A DNA stretch of 64,000 nucleotides from Roseibium album. Its GTDB lineage: Bacteria > Pseudomonadota > Alphaproteobacteria > Rhizobiales > Stappiaceae. The stretch lies in the NCBI RefSeq assembly GCF_001404515.1, contig NZ_CXWE01000002.1:248001-312000 (forward strand), in the 5' to 3' direction. This document shows positions 51,798 through 60,384 of the stretch, one piece after another (position 1 is the stretch's first letter; each line of letters opens with the position of its first letter). Position numbers and translations under genes: made by a program. The notes beneath the pieces are model-generated. The model was not told the origin of the DNA and made no database searches. It worked only from the letters and a program-made list of their open reading frames with translations.

Positions 51798-52352
51798 GAG
51801 CGTGGTCATCCAGGCGGTCATCTGCCTTCATGACAACAAATGTCAGTTTTCTGGACAGGCTGTTGAGCTTCAGGCACCCGGTGCATACCCCACGTCACGG
51901 ACGTGAATCTGGAACCTCTTGCTGAACTCGGTTGCGACCGGTCGTTCGCCGCATTTGCGAACGGCGGCCGGATCTCGAAGCCAGTCCTGCGGGAAGTCCG
52001 TGCGTTCAAAAAGGAGAACCATCACCAGTCGGGTAATTTGGCATTTGCAGTCGGTTGCTGAAAGTTTTGAGACGAAGGCCGAGACTTCGCACGAGGATCG
52101 ATACGGCCGCCACGAGTTGGCGTGGTTTGATTCGAAACATGGAGCTTGTGGTGCATGGCTTCACGACCGGTTCCGCATTAGGGACGGTTGCTGAGATTCG
52201 CGTGCCCCAGGCATGCAATCGCTTCCGGCCCTCTCCGGACATTGCTCGCCTTGCCGGTCAATGTCTGCTTTTCCGGCAAATGGCCAAGCACGCGAGGCGG
52301 CTTACCGCCACCCCGCATAAGCCGTCTCTAACCGGCCTGAAACGATGCAGAG
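51798..52352. other. Intergenic region with one possible 50-codon gene
   Basis: Mostly non-coding. A minus-strand frame 51870-52022 (MVLLFERTDFPQDWLRDPAA … QIHVRDVGYAPGA) reads protein-like but has no clear ribosome site or known family; it could be a small gene or the tail of a lost one. Confidence 0.3.
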
Positions 52353-53198
52353 CTAACCCTCGAAGTCGGGTAAAGGCGGAAGGCTTCGAAGGTAGAGCAC
52401 TATCGCACTGAGGTCGTCGTCGCTCATCTGTGCCAGATTGCCGTAGGGCATCGGCGGGAGCATTGGTTTTCCGTCCGGTCGCTTGCCTCCGACGATCATC
52501 GTTTTGATTTCGGCATCCGTGTAATCAGCCAACCCATCTTCATGGCTCGTCAGGTTGGAGGCGACCGACACACCCCACGGACCATGAAATTCGAAGCCTC
52601 CCGCACCTAGGTGGGTCTCCACCATCGGTCCTTTTGGGCTCATCGGAGAATGACATTCCATACAGTGCGCAACTGGACCCGCCAAGTATCGCCCATACTC
52701 GATCGTAACACCTTCAGCCGGCTGCGCCACGGAGCCGACGGGCGGGCCATATGCCGGTGGCAAATCAATCTTGTATTCGCTCTCACCCGGGTCATTTTCG
52801 ACCGCCGGGATCGTTCGAAGGTAAAGGACCATGCTCATCACGTCGTCGTCTGACAGACCGCGATACATCGTAAAGGGCATTGGCGGTCCTATCAGGGATC
52901 CGTCAGGACGAAGACCTTCCCGGATCGAGCGTGCAAGCTCATCATCTGACCAACCGGCGATCCGTGACGTCGGTGTAATATTCGGAGCAATTGCTTTGAA
53001 TGCAGGATTTTCTTCAACAAGGCGCCCGCTCAGATTTGCGTCCAAGACTGGCCCATTGGGTCCCATGGGCGTGTGACAGTTGCCGCACCCGGCAATACCT
53101 TCGACGAGATAGCGTCCGCGATCAACACTTGGTTCCGCCAAGGTGATGCTCGGCATGATAAAAAGGCCCAGTGCGCCAAATAGAAAAATCGCTTTCAT
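52353..53198 (-). CDS. Dihaem c-type cytochrome
   Basis: 281 residues from ATG 53198 with GGGGGAAC upstream. Signal peptide MKAIFLFGALGLFIMPSITL. Two covalent haem sites, CGNCH (38-42) and CMECH (179-183), each followed by a 'GP.V' loop and axial Met candidates in PMPFTMY and PMPYGNL. The repeated domain organisation resembles the cytochrome subunit of alcohol/aldehyde or sorbosone dehydrogenases but with two rather than three haems. Periplasmic electron carrier; partner dehydrogenase not adjacent. Confidence 0.88.
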   Translation of the reverse strand: MKAIFLFGALGLFIMPSITLAEPSVDRGRYLVEGIAGCGNCHTPMGPNGPVLDANLSGRLVEENPAFKAIAPNITPTSRIAGWSDDELARSIREGLRPDGSLIGPPMPFTMYRGLSDDDVMSMVLYLRTIPAVENDPGESEYKIDLPPAYGPPVGSVAQPAEGVTIEYGRYLAGPVAHCMECHSPMSPKGPMVETHLGAGGFEFHGPWGVSVASNLTSHEDGLADYTDAEIKTMIVGGKRPDGKPMLPPMPYGNLAQMSDDDLSAIVLYLRSLPPLPDFEG

Positions 53199-53291
53199 GA
53201 TGTGTTCCCCCTCCACAAGACAAAAGCTTACGAGCAATGATCGACGGATGGCAAACCATTAATCGGAGAGAGGAAATGCTGCATGGTTGGT

Positions 53292-54092
53292 CTAGCCAGC
53301 CAAACCCAGCTCCGCGTCGGATGCTGTTCCGGAATACTTGTCTCTTGCTGGCCAGGGGCGGTCTTGCCACTTTGGCTCAAAGGCAAAACTCGAAACGGCC
53401 CTGCCAGCGACCAAAGCCCCGTTGCCGGCTCCCAGCGCATAGTCATAGTAAAGCTTGACGATCTCTTCTTCGCTCACCTGTTTGGTAGCCGGATGCAACA
53501 TGCAGGCTTCTGACCACACACGCACCCGAGCGTATGCATTGTCATCCGGAAGTTCGAAACCCTCGTAGTAGCCGAGGAACCAGAAGCGTTTGAACATCGG
53601 TGTAAACACAGCCTCTGCAAGTCCGAAATCGTCGAAGAGATACGTTCCGTTTGGATTGTGCTCCATTAGAAAACCATCAATGTCCCGGTAAAGGCCAAGC
53701 AGTTTGTCACGGTGTTCTTTGCGGCGATCTGGATCCTGGTTCATGACATAAAGATATCCTGCCATCGTGAATGGGCCTTCACGAGCGATCAGCATCGATT
53801 CGATTGCATGTTCCAAAGGGGCGCTCCGCCGGAGTGCCTGCCCTTCAAGCACCTCGTCGAGATACCGAAGAATGACCAGACTTTCCTTGATAATTGCGCC
53901 TCCGGATGTTTCCAGAACAGGTAGGGCTGTTGTCCCTCGGGTTTTCGCCAGCAGCTCTGGATCCCGCGGCTTGGTGATGTCCACCACGCGAAATTCAACG
54001 GCATCGTCCAGGCCCCGTAACGCCAGCAGGATCTCCAGCCTTTGCGAAAACGGACAAACCGGTATGTGATAAACAACATGTTTTCCGGCCAT
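53292..54092 (-). CDS. Glutathione S-transferase-family protein
   Basis: 266 residues. N-terminal thioredoxin fold with active-site-like CPFSQRLEILLALRG (Cys13-P-F-S16), VRGTTALPVLETSGGAIIKE (cis-Pro and Glu-Ser contact for glutathione). C-terminal helical domain with FDDFGLAEAVFTPMFKRFWF. A ~35-residue tail after 230 is unusual. Substrate unknown. Downstream of no obvious partner; the next gene (DUF302) is on the same strand. Confidence 0.82.
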   Translation of the reverse strand: MAGKHVVYHIPVCPFSQRLEILLALRGLDDAVEFRVVDITKPRDPELLAKTRGTTALPVLETSGGAIIKESLVILRYLDEVLEGQALRRSAPLEHAIESMLIAREGPFTMAGYLYVMNQDPDRRKEHRDKLLGLYRDIDGFLMEHNPNGTYLFDDFGLAEAVFTPMFKRFWFLGYYEGFELPDDNAYARVRVWSEACMLHPATKQVSEEEIVKLYYDYALGAGNGALVAGRAVSSFAFEPKWQDRPWPARDKYSGTASDAELGLAG

Positions 54093-54303
54093 GAAACCTC
54101 CTCGATATCCGACACATTAATGCCAAGGATAGTCCGAACATTTGTTGGCCAGCAAATCCTACTGTCATGATGGAAAGATCGGCCCGAAACAGCCGTTGGT
54201 CACCAGTTCAACGAAAGACGACCAAAAGCCTATTGGCAAACACTGCGGCGTTCTCGAATGGCCGGTATGGTGAAGCGCGAAGGCTTCACCATCTGGCGCG
54301 CGG

Positions 54304-54750
54304 CTATTCTCCCGTGGCCGCTGCGGAGAATTTCTCCAATGCACCCCTCATCGCCAAAACCGCCGGGTGATCTGCCGCAAGCCCATGAGACGGTGCAATC
54401 GTTGTCGGGTCGTCATAGACCGCCCAGGTTTGTCCATTTGCATCTTCAAAAAACAACATCCGCAGCGGCAGATTTAGCGCCATGGTCTGACCTTGCTGCA
54501 GTGCCTTGGCGCCAATTTTTGGACTGCCGAAAATGACGACCGTTGTCGGGCGCAAGGCTTCGCCAACCGATGCGGATCCGCGGGCAAAATCGACCTTTGT
54601 AAAAACGTGTGCACCTGCCCCTTCCACCGCGTCGACCAGGCGCTGCACCGATCGGTCAACGTTTGCGTTGCTTGCCACATTGATACGTTCTGCCATGGCG
54701 GTGCCTGCGAATGTTGTCGCGATAAGCGCTAGTGCGATAAGTGTTTTCAT
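54304..54750 (-). CDS. DUF302 domain exported protein
   Basis: 148 residues from ATG 54750. Signal peptide MKTLIALALIATTFAGTAMA. DUF302 core: RSVQRLVDAVEGAGAHVFTK, PTTVVIFGSPKIGAKALQQG and ALNLPLRMLFFEDANGQTWA, then DPTTIAPSHGL. DUF302 proteins are small alpha/beta domains sometimes tied to thiosulfate or redox metabolism; role uncertain. Divergent from the winged-helix/TPR regulator gene at 54845, 94 bases away. Confidence 0.82.
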   Translation of the reverse strand: MKTLIALALIATTFAGTAMAERINVASNANVDRSVQRLVDAVEGAGAHVFTKVDFARGSASVGEALRPTTVVIFGSPKIGAKALQQGQTMALNLPLRMLFFEDANGQTWAVYDDPTTIAPSHGLAADHPAVLAMRGALEKFSAAATGE

Positions 54751-54844
54751 GGTTGTCTCCTGGGTGTCCATTTTCCCGAGCGGTACCGGGACCGTCCAAT
54801 GTCTAGACCCTGTGAGAACCGGATTCTGGAGGATTTTTGGAGGA

Positions 54845-56353
54845 ATGTTTTTGACCCAAAATAACTCTCAGGTCTGGACCTTCGGTGCTTTCGCACTTGA
54901 TGAGGCGTGCAGCGAACTCACACAATCTGACGTCCCGGTTGCCATTGAACCGCAAAGTCTACGCATCCTGATCTTTCTTATTCGTCACAGGGATCGCGTG
55001 GTTTCCAAAGACGATTTGATCGAGGAAATCTGGCAAGGCCGAGCGATCAGTGACTGGGCGATTTCGGGGGCGATCAAGGCCGTTCGGATTGCGCTTGGCG
55101 ATACCGCTCGCGACCGGAGTTTCATCAAGACGATCCATGGACGAGGGTTTCGCTTTGTGTCGGATGTCATTTCCAAAACACCCGAAAAGCCTCCTGCGCC
55201 GAAACCAACAGTCCTGATCCGCGTTTTTCGGTCTGCAGGCGAGGAAACGCAGCTCAACTATCTCGCGGACGGACTTGCGGAAGATCTGATCAACGGCTTG
55301 TCCCGAAACGGAGCATTGAACGTGCTGTCATACAACACGTCCCAAGCATTGAAGGACACGGTTCCGGCAAAGGTTTACGGCGTCACCCACATCGTTGATG
55401 GCAATATCCGAAAAAGCGGATCGCGCACGCGCGTGACCGCAGTGATCCTGACTGGAAATGGACAACGGCAAACCTGGGCAGAGACATTTGATCTCTCGCC
55501 GGAAAGCCTTTTGGCAGGCCATGATCTGATCGCCGATCGACTGCTCGGCGTGCTTGCGCCGGATCATTCCCGACCGGCCCAAAAGCGGCGCGGCACATTG
55601 AATTCTCAAGCCTATGATGAATACCAAAAAGGGCGCTACGCCTATTTTCGCTATGAACCCCTGGCATTTGTCAACGCTTTGTCACATTTCACGAAAGCGG
55701 CAGAGATCGATCCCGACTTCGCGAACGCATACGCACAACAGGCATATTGCCGCACAACGCTGTATGTTTTTGGATTGCCCGGAAGCGACAAAACGCTTGA
55801 TGCGGCAGAGAACCTCGCCCGCGAGGCCATTCAACGGGACGAATACTCAGCACTCGGATACGCAAGACTTGGGTGGGTGCTGGGTTATCTTGGGCGACCG
55901 GAAGAATCCATTGCCGCATTTGAAGCCGCGTTGACCCGAGATCCGGATAACTCCGAGGCTTTTTTGGCGTATGGCGAAACGATGAACAGGTTGGCACGCC
56001 CGGACGAGGCCGGCCCTCTTCTGGACACAGTATTTTCAAAAGACAGTTTTTTGCCACCCAGTTGGGAATTCCCCCAAGGCCATCGCCAACTTTTGCTTGG
56101 CGAACAGGAGACGGCCATAGGGCATTTTCGATCTGTGCTTGATCGCGTCGAGCGTTTCATTCCTGCCCGTATCCAGTTGGTGCGTGCGCTTTGGGAGATC
56201 GGCGATGCTGAAGAAGCACAGCAGATGGTTGATAGGGTCAGGGAGATCGCTCCCAGGTATGGTCTCGCCCATTCAAAACGCATGTTTCCATATCCGGTTC
56301 GAAGAGAGGTTGACGCACTGACGGAAGCACTTACGGGCGCTGGAATGCGTTAG
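54845..56353 (+). CDS. Winged-helix (OmpR/CadC-type) regulator with TPR repeats
   Basis: 502 residues from ATG 54845; GGAGGA abuts it, so TTG 54851 with proper spacing is an equally good start. DNA-binding Trans_reg_C domain at ~5-105 (FGAFALDEACSELTQSDVPV, LIEEIWQGRAISDWAISGAI, TIHGRGFRFVSDV). Middle part (~120-230) is a FlgO/TolB-N-like segment (YLADGLAEDLINGLSRNGAL, VTHIVDGNIRKSGSRTRVTA). C-terminal ~250 residues are TPRs (YARLGWVLGYLGRPEESIAA). No membrane helix is seen. Signal and targets unknown; the divergent DUF302 gene is the nearest candidate. Confidence 0.85.
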   Translation: MFLTQNNSQVWTFGAFALDEACSELTQSDVPVAIEPQSLRILIFLIRHRDRVVSKDDLIEEIWQGRAISDWAISGAIKAVRIALGDTARDRSFIKTIHGRGFRFVSDVISKTPEKPPAPKPTVLIRVFRSAGEETQLNYLADGLAEDLINGLSRNGALNVLSYNTSQALKDTVPAKVYGVTHIVDGNIRKSGSRTRVTAVILTGNGQRQTWAETFDLSPESLLAGHDLIADRLLGVLAPDHSRPAQKRRGTLNSQAYDEYQKGRYAYFRYEPLAFVNALSHFTKAAEIDPDFANAYAQQAYCRTTLYVFGLPGSDKTLDAAENLAREAIQRDEYSALGYARLGWVLGYLGRPEESIAAFEAALTRDPDNSEAFLAYGETMNRLARPDEAGPLLDTVFSKDSFLPPSWEFPQGHRQLLLGEQETAIGHFRSVLDRVERFIPARIQLVRALWEIGDAEEAQQMVDRVREIAPRYGLAHSKRMFPYPVRREVDALTEALTGAGMR

Positions 56354-56720
56354 AGTTTCATTGAACGCTTTTTCATGTGGTTTGGGCCGTGAGCAAGTTT
56401 ACGCGCAACACTTAGTCGGCAGCAACGTCTCGCGGCTTCTTCTTCAACGAAATGAAATTCCGATGCTCGACCTCTCCTGACACCAGCCCGGGTTTGCCGA
56501 CGCCACGGATGCCATCGGTTCATTTGATGCAGACTGGAATGCCGCTCTTGCGATGAACATCGGTCGCGGTCCTGTTCGCCAGGTTTCCCAGCTGATGACT
56601 GAAACGAGCGAATTTGAGCGTGAACAAGTGGTTCACGTCGTCGGAGCATCCGGCGCTTTGAAATGGTCAACTTGGCTTTCGTCTTCGGCAGGTCAGGCAC
56701 CCGGCAGGCAACCCTGTCTT
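56354..56720. other. Region with possible gene remnant
   Basis: No intact gene. Between 56413 and ~56600 the minus strand reads GIRGVGKPGLVSGEVEHRNF and, before an in-frame TGA, TATDVHRKSGIPVCIK, which looks like decayed coding sequence of unknown family. Confidence 0.3.
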
Positions 56721-57656
56721 TCACCTTTCCGCAGCAATCTCGGCATTGGACCTTTGGCGTTCTTTCAGCTGGGTCTTCATGAAATTCACGAGCAGTCTGA
56801 GACACTCGACACGTTTGTTCTGCTTTGGAAAGTAGAGATAAAACGGTGGCAGGTCCCTGGCAAATGGCTCAAGGAGCGTCGCCAACTCGCCCGTCTTCAG
56901 GTGGTCTGCCATCGTTGCCTTCATCGACCAGCCGATCCCGTGCCCCTCACGCGCTGCCTGAATGACACCCGCCGCTGAATCAAAGATCAGCCGTGCCGGC
57001 GGATCTATGCTTATGTCCTGGCCATCTTCCGTTACCCGCCATTCCCGCAGCTTGCCTGATGTCGGGTGCCGGTGCCGGATGCACTGATGATCCAGCAGAT
57101 CACGGGGGTGTTCGGGAGCCCCAAAGGCCTGGAGGTAGGACGGGGCGGCGAAGAAGACCGACTTGATCGGCGGGGTGATGCGGACCGCGATCATGTCCGG
57201 GCTCAGCGCGTCACCCATGCGGATACCGCCGTGGAACCCCTGGCGATTGATGTCGACCAGTTCTTCATCCCACGAAATCTCCAGTTTGATACCGGGGTTC
57301 TCGGCCAGAAACGCCTTCAACACGGGTGCGAGCGCTGCCATATAGGCCCCGCGCGACAGACTCAGCCGCAAGGTTCCCGTGGTGGACCGGGCCATCTCCC
57401 TTGTCTTCTTGAACGCATAGGTCAGATCACGATGCGCCGGGGCTGCAGCCTCGAACAAGATCTTTCCGGCTTCGGTCAGTTCAACGCTGCGGGTCGTTCG
57501 GAAGAAGAGTTCGATGCCGAGCCGGTCTTCGAGCGCCTTCAGTTGCAGGCTGACGGCCGATGCTCCGACCCCGAGCGCGGCCGCTGCCGCGCGCATGGAC
57601 CCTTCGCGAACGATGGTCAGGAAGACTTCAATGCCATGGGTGGGTATGCGCTCCAT
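56721..57656 (-). CDS. LysR-family transcriptional regulator
   Basis: 311 residues. N-terminal HTH: MERIPTHGIEVFLTIVREGS, MRAAAAALGVGASAVSLQLK, ALEDRLGIELFFRTTRSVEL. Effector domain with ISWDEELVDINRQGFHGGIR and GFHGGIRMGDALSPDMIAVR typical of the VPBPR/TtdR-like subgroup. Divergent from the EamA transporter gene at 57759, which it likely controls. Confidence 0.9.
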   Translation of the reverse strand: MERIPTHGIEVFLTIVREGSMRAAAAALGVGASAVSLQLKALEDRLGIELFFRTTRSVELTEAGKILFEAAAPAHRDLTYAFKKTREMARSTTGTLRLSLSRGAYMAALAPVLKAFLAENPGIKLEISWDEELVDINRQGFHGGIRMGDALSPDMIAVRITPPIKSVFFAAPSYLQAFGAPEHPRDLLDHQCIRHRHPTSGKLREWRVTEDGQDISIDPPARLIFDSAAGVIQAAREGHGIGWSMKATMADHLKTGELATLLEPFARDLPPFYLYFPKQNKRVECLRLLVNFMKTQLKERQRSNAEIAAER

Positions 57657-57758
57657 TGTTTGAAATTACCAAATAATGACTTCAGTTTGCAATGGATACA
57701 CAAATCAATGGCATCGCTGTAGTTCTGGTCGACCCCACCCGGAGACAAGGAGATTGCC

Positions 57759-58691
57759 TTGAGCCACGGCGCAGAGAGCCGCCCGCACAACATTGCCGGC
57801 GGGGTCTTGCTGATCGTTGCGGCAGCCTTCACGATCTCGATCCAGGATGTCGTTTTCAAACTCCACAGCAGCGACCTGACCCTCTGGCAGATTTTTGCGC
57901 TCCGCGGCATCCTTGCGGTGCCGATGCTTTTTGCATTGCTCTGGGTAAGGGACACCCATCGCGGCGTTTTGCGCGCGGCACTCGGGAAATGGTCACTTCT
58001 GCGGTCGGTCTTCATCACGACCACGTTTCTCGCCTTTTACGCGGCGATCCCGTTCCTGAGCCTGTCGACCGTTGGCGCGGCCAATTACATTGCACCCGTC
58101 TTCGTGATGCTGCTGTCCGCTTACGCGATCGGGGAGGCCGTCGGGCCTTTTGGCCTGCTGGGCGTGCTGCTTGGCTTTGCAGGCGTCATTGTCCTGCTGC
58201 AACCGGGCACGGACGCCTTCTCGGCCTGGGCGATCCTCCCGATTGTCGGAGCCGGCTTTTATGCGCTGGCGCACATCACCACACGCGCGAAGTGTCAGAA
58301 CACTCCCCTCCCTGCATTGGCCTTGTCCCAGACCATCGTCATGCTGGCGGCCGGCGTCATTGTCAGTCTGTTGCTACTCTGGTTGAAGCCTCAGGGCGGC
58401 CTCGCCCGGGACTTTCCCTATATTCTCGGCCAATGGTCTGAAGTCGAATGGACGGACTGGCTTGTTCTCCTGCTGCTCGCAGGCCTTGCAATCGTTATCG
58501 GCATGATGCTGGCAGGAGCCTATCAGGCTGCACCGCCCGCCCTTATCTCGACCTTTGAATACAGCTATCTGGCGTTTGTCGCCCTCTGGGACATCCTGGT
58601 CTTCGGACTGTCACCGGGCTGGGCATCGGTAACGGGCATGATCCTGATCGTCCTGGCCGGATTACTGGCGCTGAAACGGAGGGCACGTTGA
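57759..58691 (+). CDS. EamA/DMT-family transporter
   Basis: 310 residues from TTG 57759 with AAGGAG seven bases upstream. Ten predicted helices. First EamA repeat: GVLLIVAAAFTISIQDVVFK, PFLSLSTVGAANYIAPVFVM, LGVLLGFAGVIVLLQPGTDA (the last close to the LIVQPG segment of the 49214 protein). Second repeat ends IGMMLAGAYQAAPPALISTF and EYSYLAFVALWDILVFG. Inner-membrane metabolite exporter, likely under the divergent LysR regulator. Confidence 0.85.
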   Translation: MSHGAESRPHNIAGGVLLIVAAAFTISIQDVVFKLHSSDLTLWQIFALRGILAVPMLFALLWVRDTHRGVLRAALGKWSLLRSVFITTTFLAFYAAIPFLSLSTVGAANYIAPVFVMLLSAYAIGEAVGPFGLLGVLLGFAGVIVLLQPGTDAFSAWAILPIVGAGFYALAHITTRAKCQNTPLPALALSQTIVMLAAGVIVSLLLLWLKPQGGLARDFPYILGQWSEVEWTDWLVLLLLAGLAIVIGMMLAGAYQAAPPALISTFEYSYLAFVALWDILVFGLSPGWASVTGMILIVLAGLLALKRRAR

Positions 58692-59010
58692 CGTTTGATG
58701 CTCTTGGCGAACACTTGTCGCCCCGATCTTTCAGCTTGACAGATTGACACGGAAAAACTGCTCAGGCGGGCAGCTTTCCGGTCAGAACAGGCAGCACGAC
58801 CATCAAAAAGAACCGCGCACATTCCAAAAACCCAACCGTTTCAGGCGCGGCGGAGTGTTACAACACGTCACTTTTTGAAATCCGGTCTGGGCCGGAGAGA
58901 ATCTGGCGACCGGACGTCTTCAATTCCGCTCGTTCAGGCAAGAAAACTCAAGACAATTGTAAATTTCAGCTTCACTTCAATTTAATCGGAAACACCGAAA
59001 AAGGGGAGAC
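58692..59010. other. Intergenic region, no gene seen
   Basis: Contains a small inverted repeat GTGTT-AC-AACAC near 58856 and becomes AT-rich toward the SWIM gene, consistent with that gene's promoter. Confidence 0.4.
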
Positions 59011-59043
59011 ATTGTTTCTGAGTCTGACGAGGATTTCCCAGCT

Positions 59044-60384
59044 TTGTCCGCCATTGACAGAACCTATCGTTACGCGCGCGCCTCCGCATATCTGACAGGT
59101 ACTGACGCAAGCCGGCTGTCTCTCACCAGCGACAGCACGACCGCGTTCGATGGATTCAAACGTTTTTTGGAAGCACGCGCGCTCATACCCGACATCTCCG
59201 CAAAAGGACTTCGGGCGGTCTCGGAGGTGGTGGCCGCACGCTATTACGTTCCCCCTACGATGCTGGCGAAGACCCTGCGCGAGGCTGATCCGGTCGCGAC
59301 AGTCAGTCCGGGAGCGGTGAGATTCGAAGGGTTCTCCAGCTGCTGCAGCGCATATGCCCGAATGGACCTGAACGAAGGAGCACTTGACGTTTCTTTTCGG
59401 CGGAACGGGACCACGAATGTCGATTTTGGGCAGGAGCTTCGCGGGGCACTTGCCAATGTCGGCGCCAACGCGGAGCTGAGACTCAGCATCGAGGAAAACG
59501 CCGTCGGTATTACCCGGAACAACCGGACGATCGTTGAAAAGAAAGTGCCGTTGCCGTCCCGCTGGATAAAGGGATTTGCCGAGGTACAGGTCGTCATGGC
59601 GAACATGCGGCCAACTTTCCGTTTGCCTCGGGTTGCGGCACAACGGTTTTTGCGGGCGTTGCCGCGCGGCAAAAATGATCAGGTTCAGTTTGTTTCCGTC
59701 CGTGGAGGTGCGGCGCAGCTGTCGGCTCGTCCAAATGACGGTTCAATCCCGTTACGGGGCAGTCACAGGCTGCGCGTCCTGGAACCGCTGGTCGGTCGGT
59801 CCGAGGGGCTGGAGGTGTTCGCATCCGATGCGACGGGCGCGAGTGCGTGGGCTCTTGATTTTGGCGTTCAGCGCTTCTGGCTGGTTCTGAACGCAGACCC
59901 CTGGCGCGGATTTTCTGGTGACGGTGGTACCTTGTCCGGCATGGCAAAGTCAGGTGCGGATGCAGTCTCAGCATTACGCGCACAGCTCAATTGGCAGGAT
60001 CAGATCGATGTCAGTTCCCTGGCGACGGCAACCGGACACACGCCCCAGATGGTTGAGAGCGCATTGGCCGAGCTCGCGGCCAGAGGCCTCGTTGGTTTTG
60101 ACCTCAGCCGCAACGGATATTTCCACCGCGTTCTTCCCTTCGACCTGGAACAACTCGACGATCTCAACCCGCGCCTGAAGGCCGCAATCGAGCTGCTTGA
60201 CGACGGGGCCGTGAAGCTGACGACGGCTGGCGCTGACGTCACAAGCCAGGGCATCGTTCACAGCGTCAATCAGAGCGATGAGGGATGGCGCTGCACGTGT
60301 CCTTGGTTTGCCAAACATGGCCGCAAAAGGGGGCCTTGCAAGCATGTTCTGGCGGTCGAAATGCAATTGGAGAAGCAAGCGTGA
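59044..60384 (+). CDS. SWIM zinc-finger protein
   Basis: 446 residues from TTG 59044. The only other in-frame option after the stop at 58960 is an ATT at 59011, right behind AAGGGGAG, so an ATT start is possible. The C terminus carries a SWIM finger, WRCTCPWFAKHGRKRGPCKH (Cys-x-Cys…Cys-x-His), expected to bind zinc and mediate DNA or protein contacts. The N-terminal 250 residues have no clear domain; a winged-helix-like part precedes the finger (TATGHTPQMVESALAELAAR, GLVGFDLSRNGYFHRVLPFD). Overlaps the next gene by four bases. Elsewhere SWIM genes of this kind occur with MoxR-ATPase/VWA genes (E. coli yehQ locus). Confidence 0.8.
   Translation: MSAIDRTYRYARASAYLTGTDASRLSLTSDSTTAFDGFKRFLEARALIPDISAKGLRAVSEVVAARYYVPPTMLAKTLREADPVATVSPGAVRFEGFSSCCSAYARMDLNEGALDVSFRRNGTTNVDFGQELRGALANVGANAELRLSIEENAVGITRNNRTIVEKKVPLPSRWIKGFAEVQVVMANMRPTFRLPRVAAQRFLRALPRGKNDQVQFVSVRGGAAQLSARPNDGSIPLRGSHRLRVLEPLVGRSEGLEVFASDATGASAWALDFGVQRFWLVLNADPWRGFSGDGGTLSGMAKSGADAVSALRAQLNWQDQIDVSSLATATGHTPQMVESALAELAARGLVGFDLSRNGYFHRVLPFDLEQLDDLNPRLKAAIELLDDGAVKLTTAGADVTSQGIVHSVNQSDEGWRCTCPWFAKHGRKRGPCKHVLAVEMQLEKQA

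Noticed and set aside
51919-52411. Plus-strand frames across the 51.9-52.4 kb gap
   Set aside because: Arg-rich, no start signals, and they run into the antisense of the cytochrome gene.
56350-56805. 151-codon minus-strand gene overlapping the LysR gene end
   Set aside because: It overlaps the certain LysR coding sequence and is Arg/Cys-rich like an out-of-frame read; kept only as a possible remnant.
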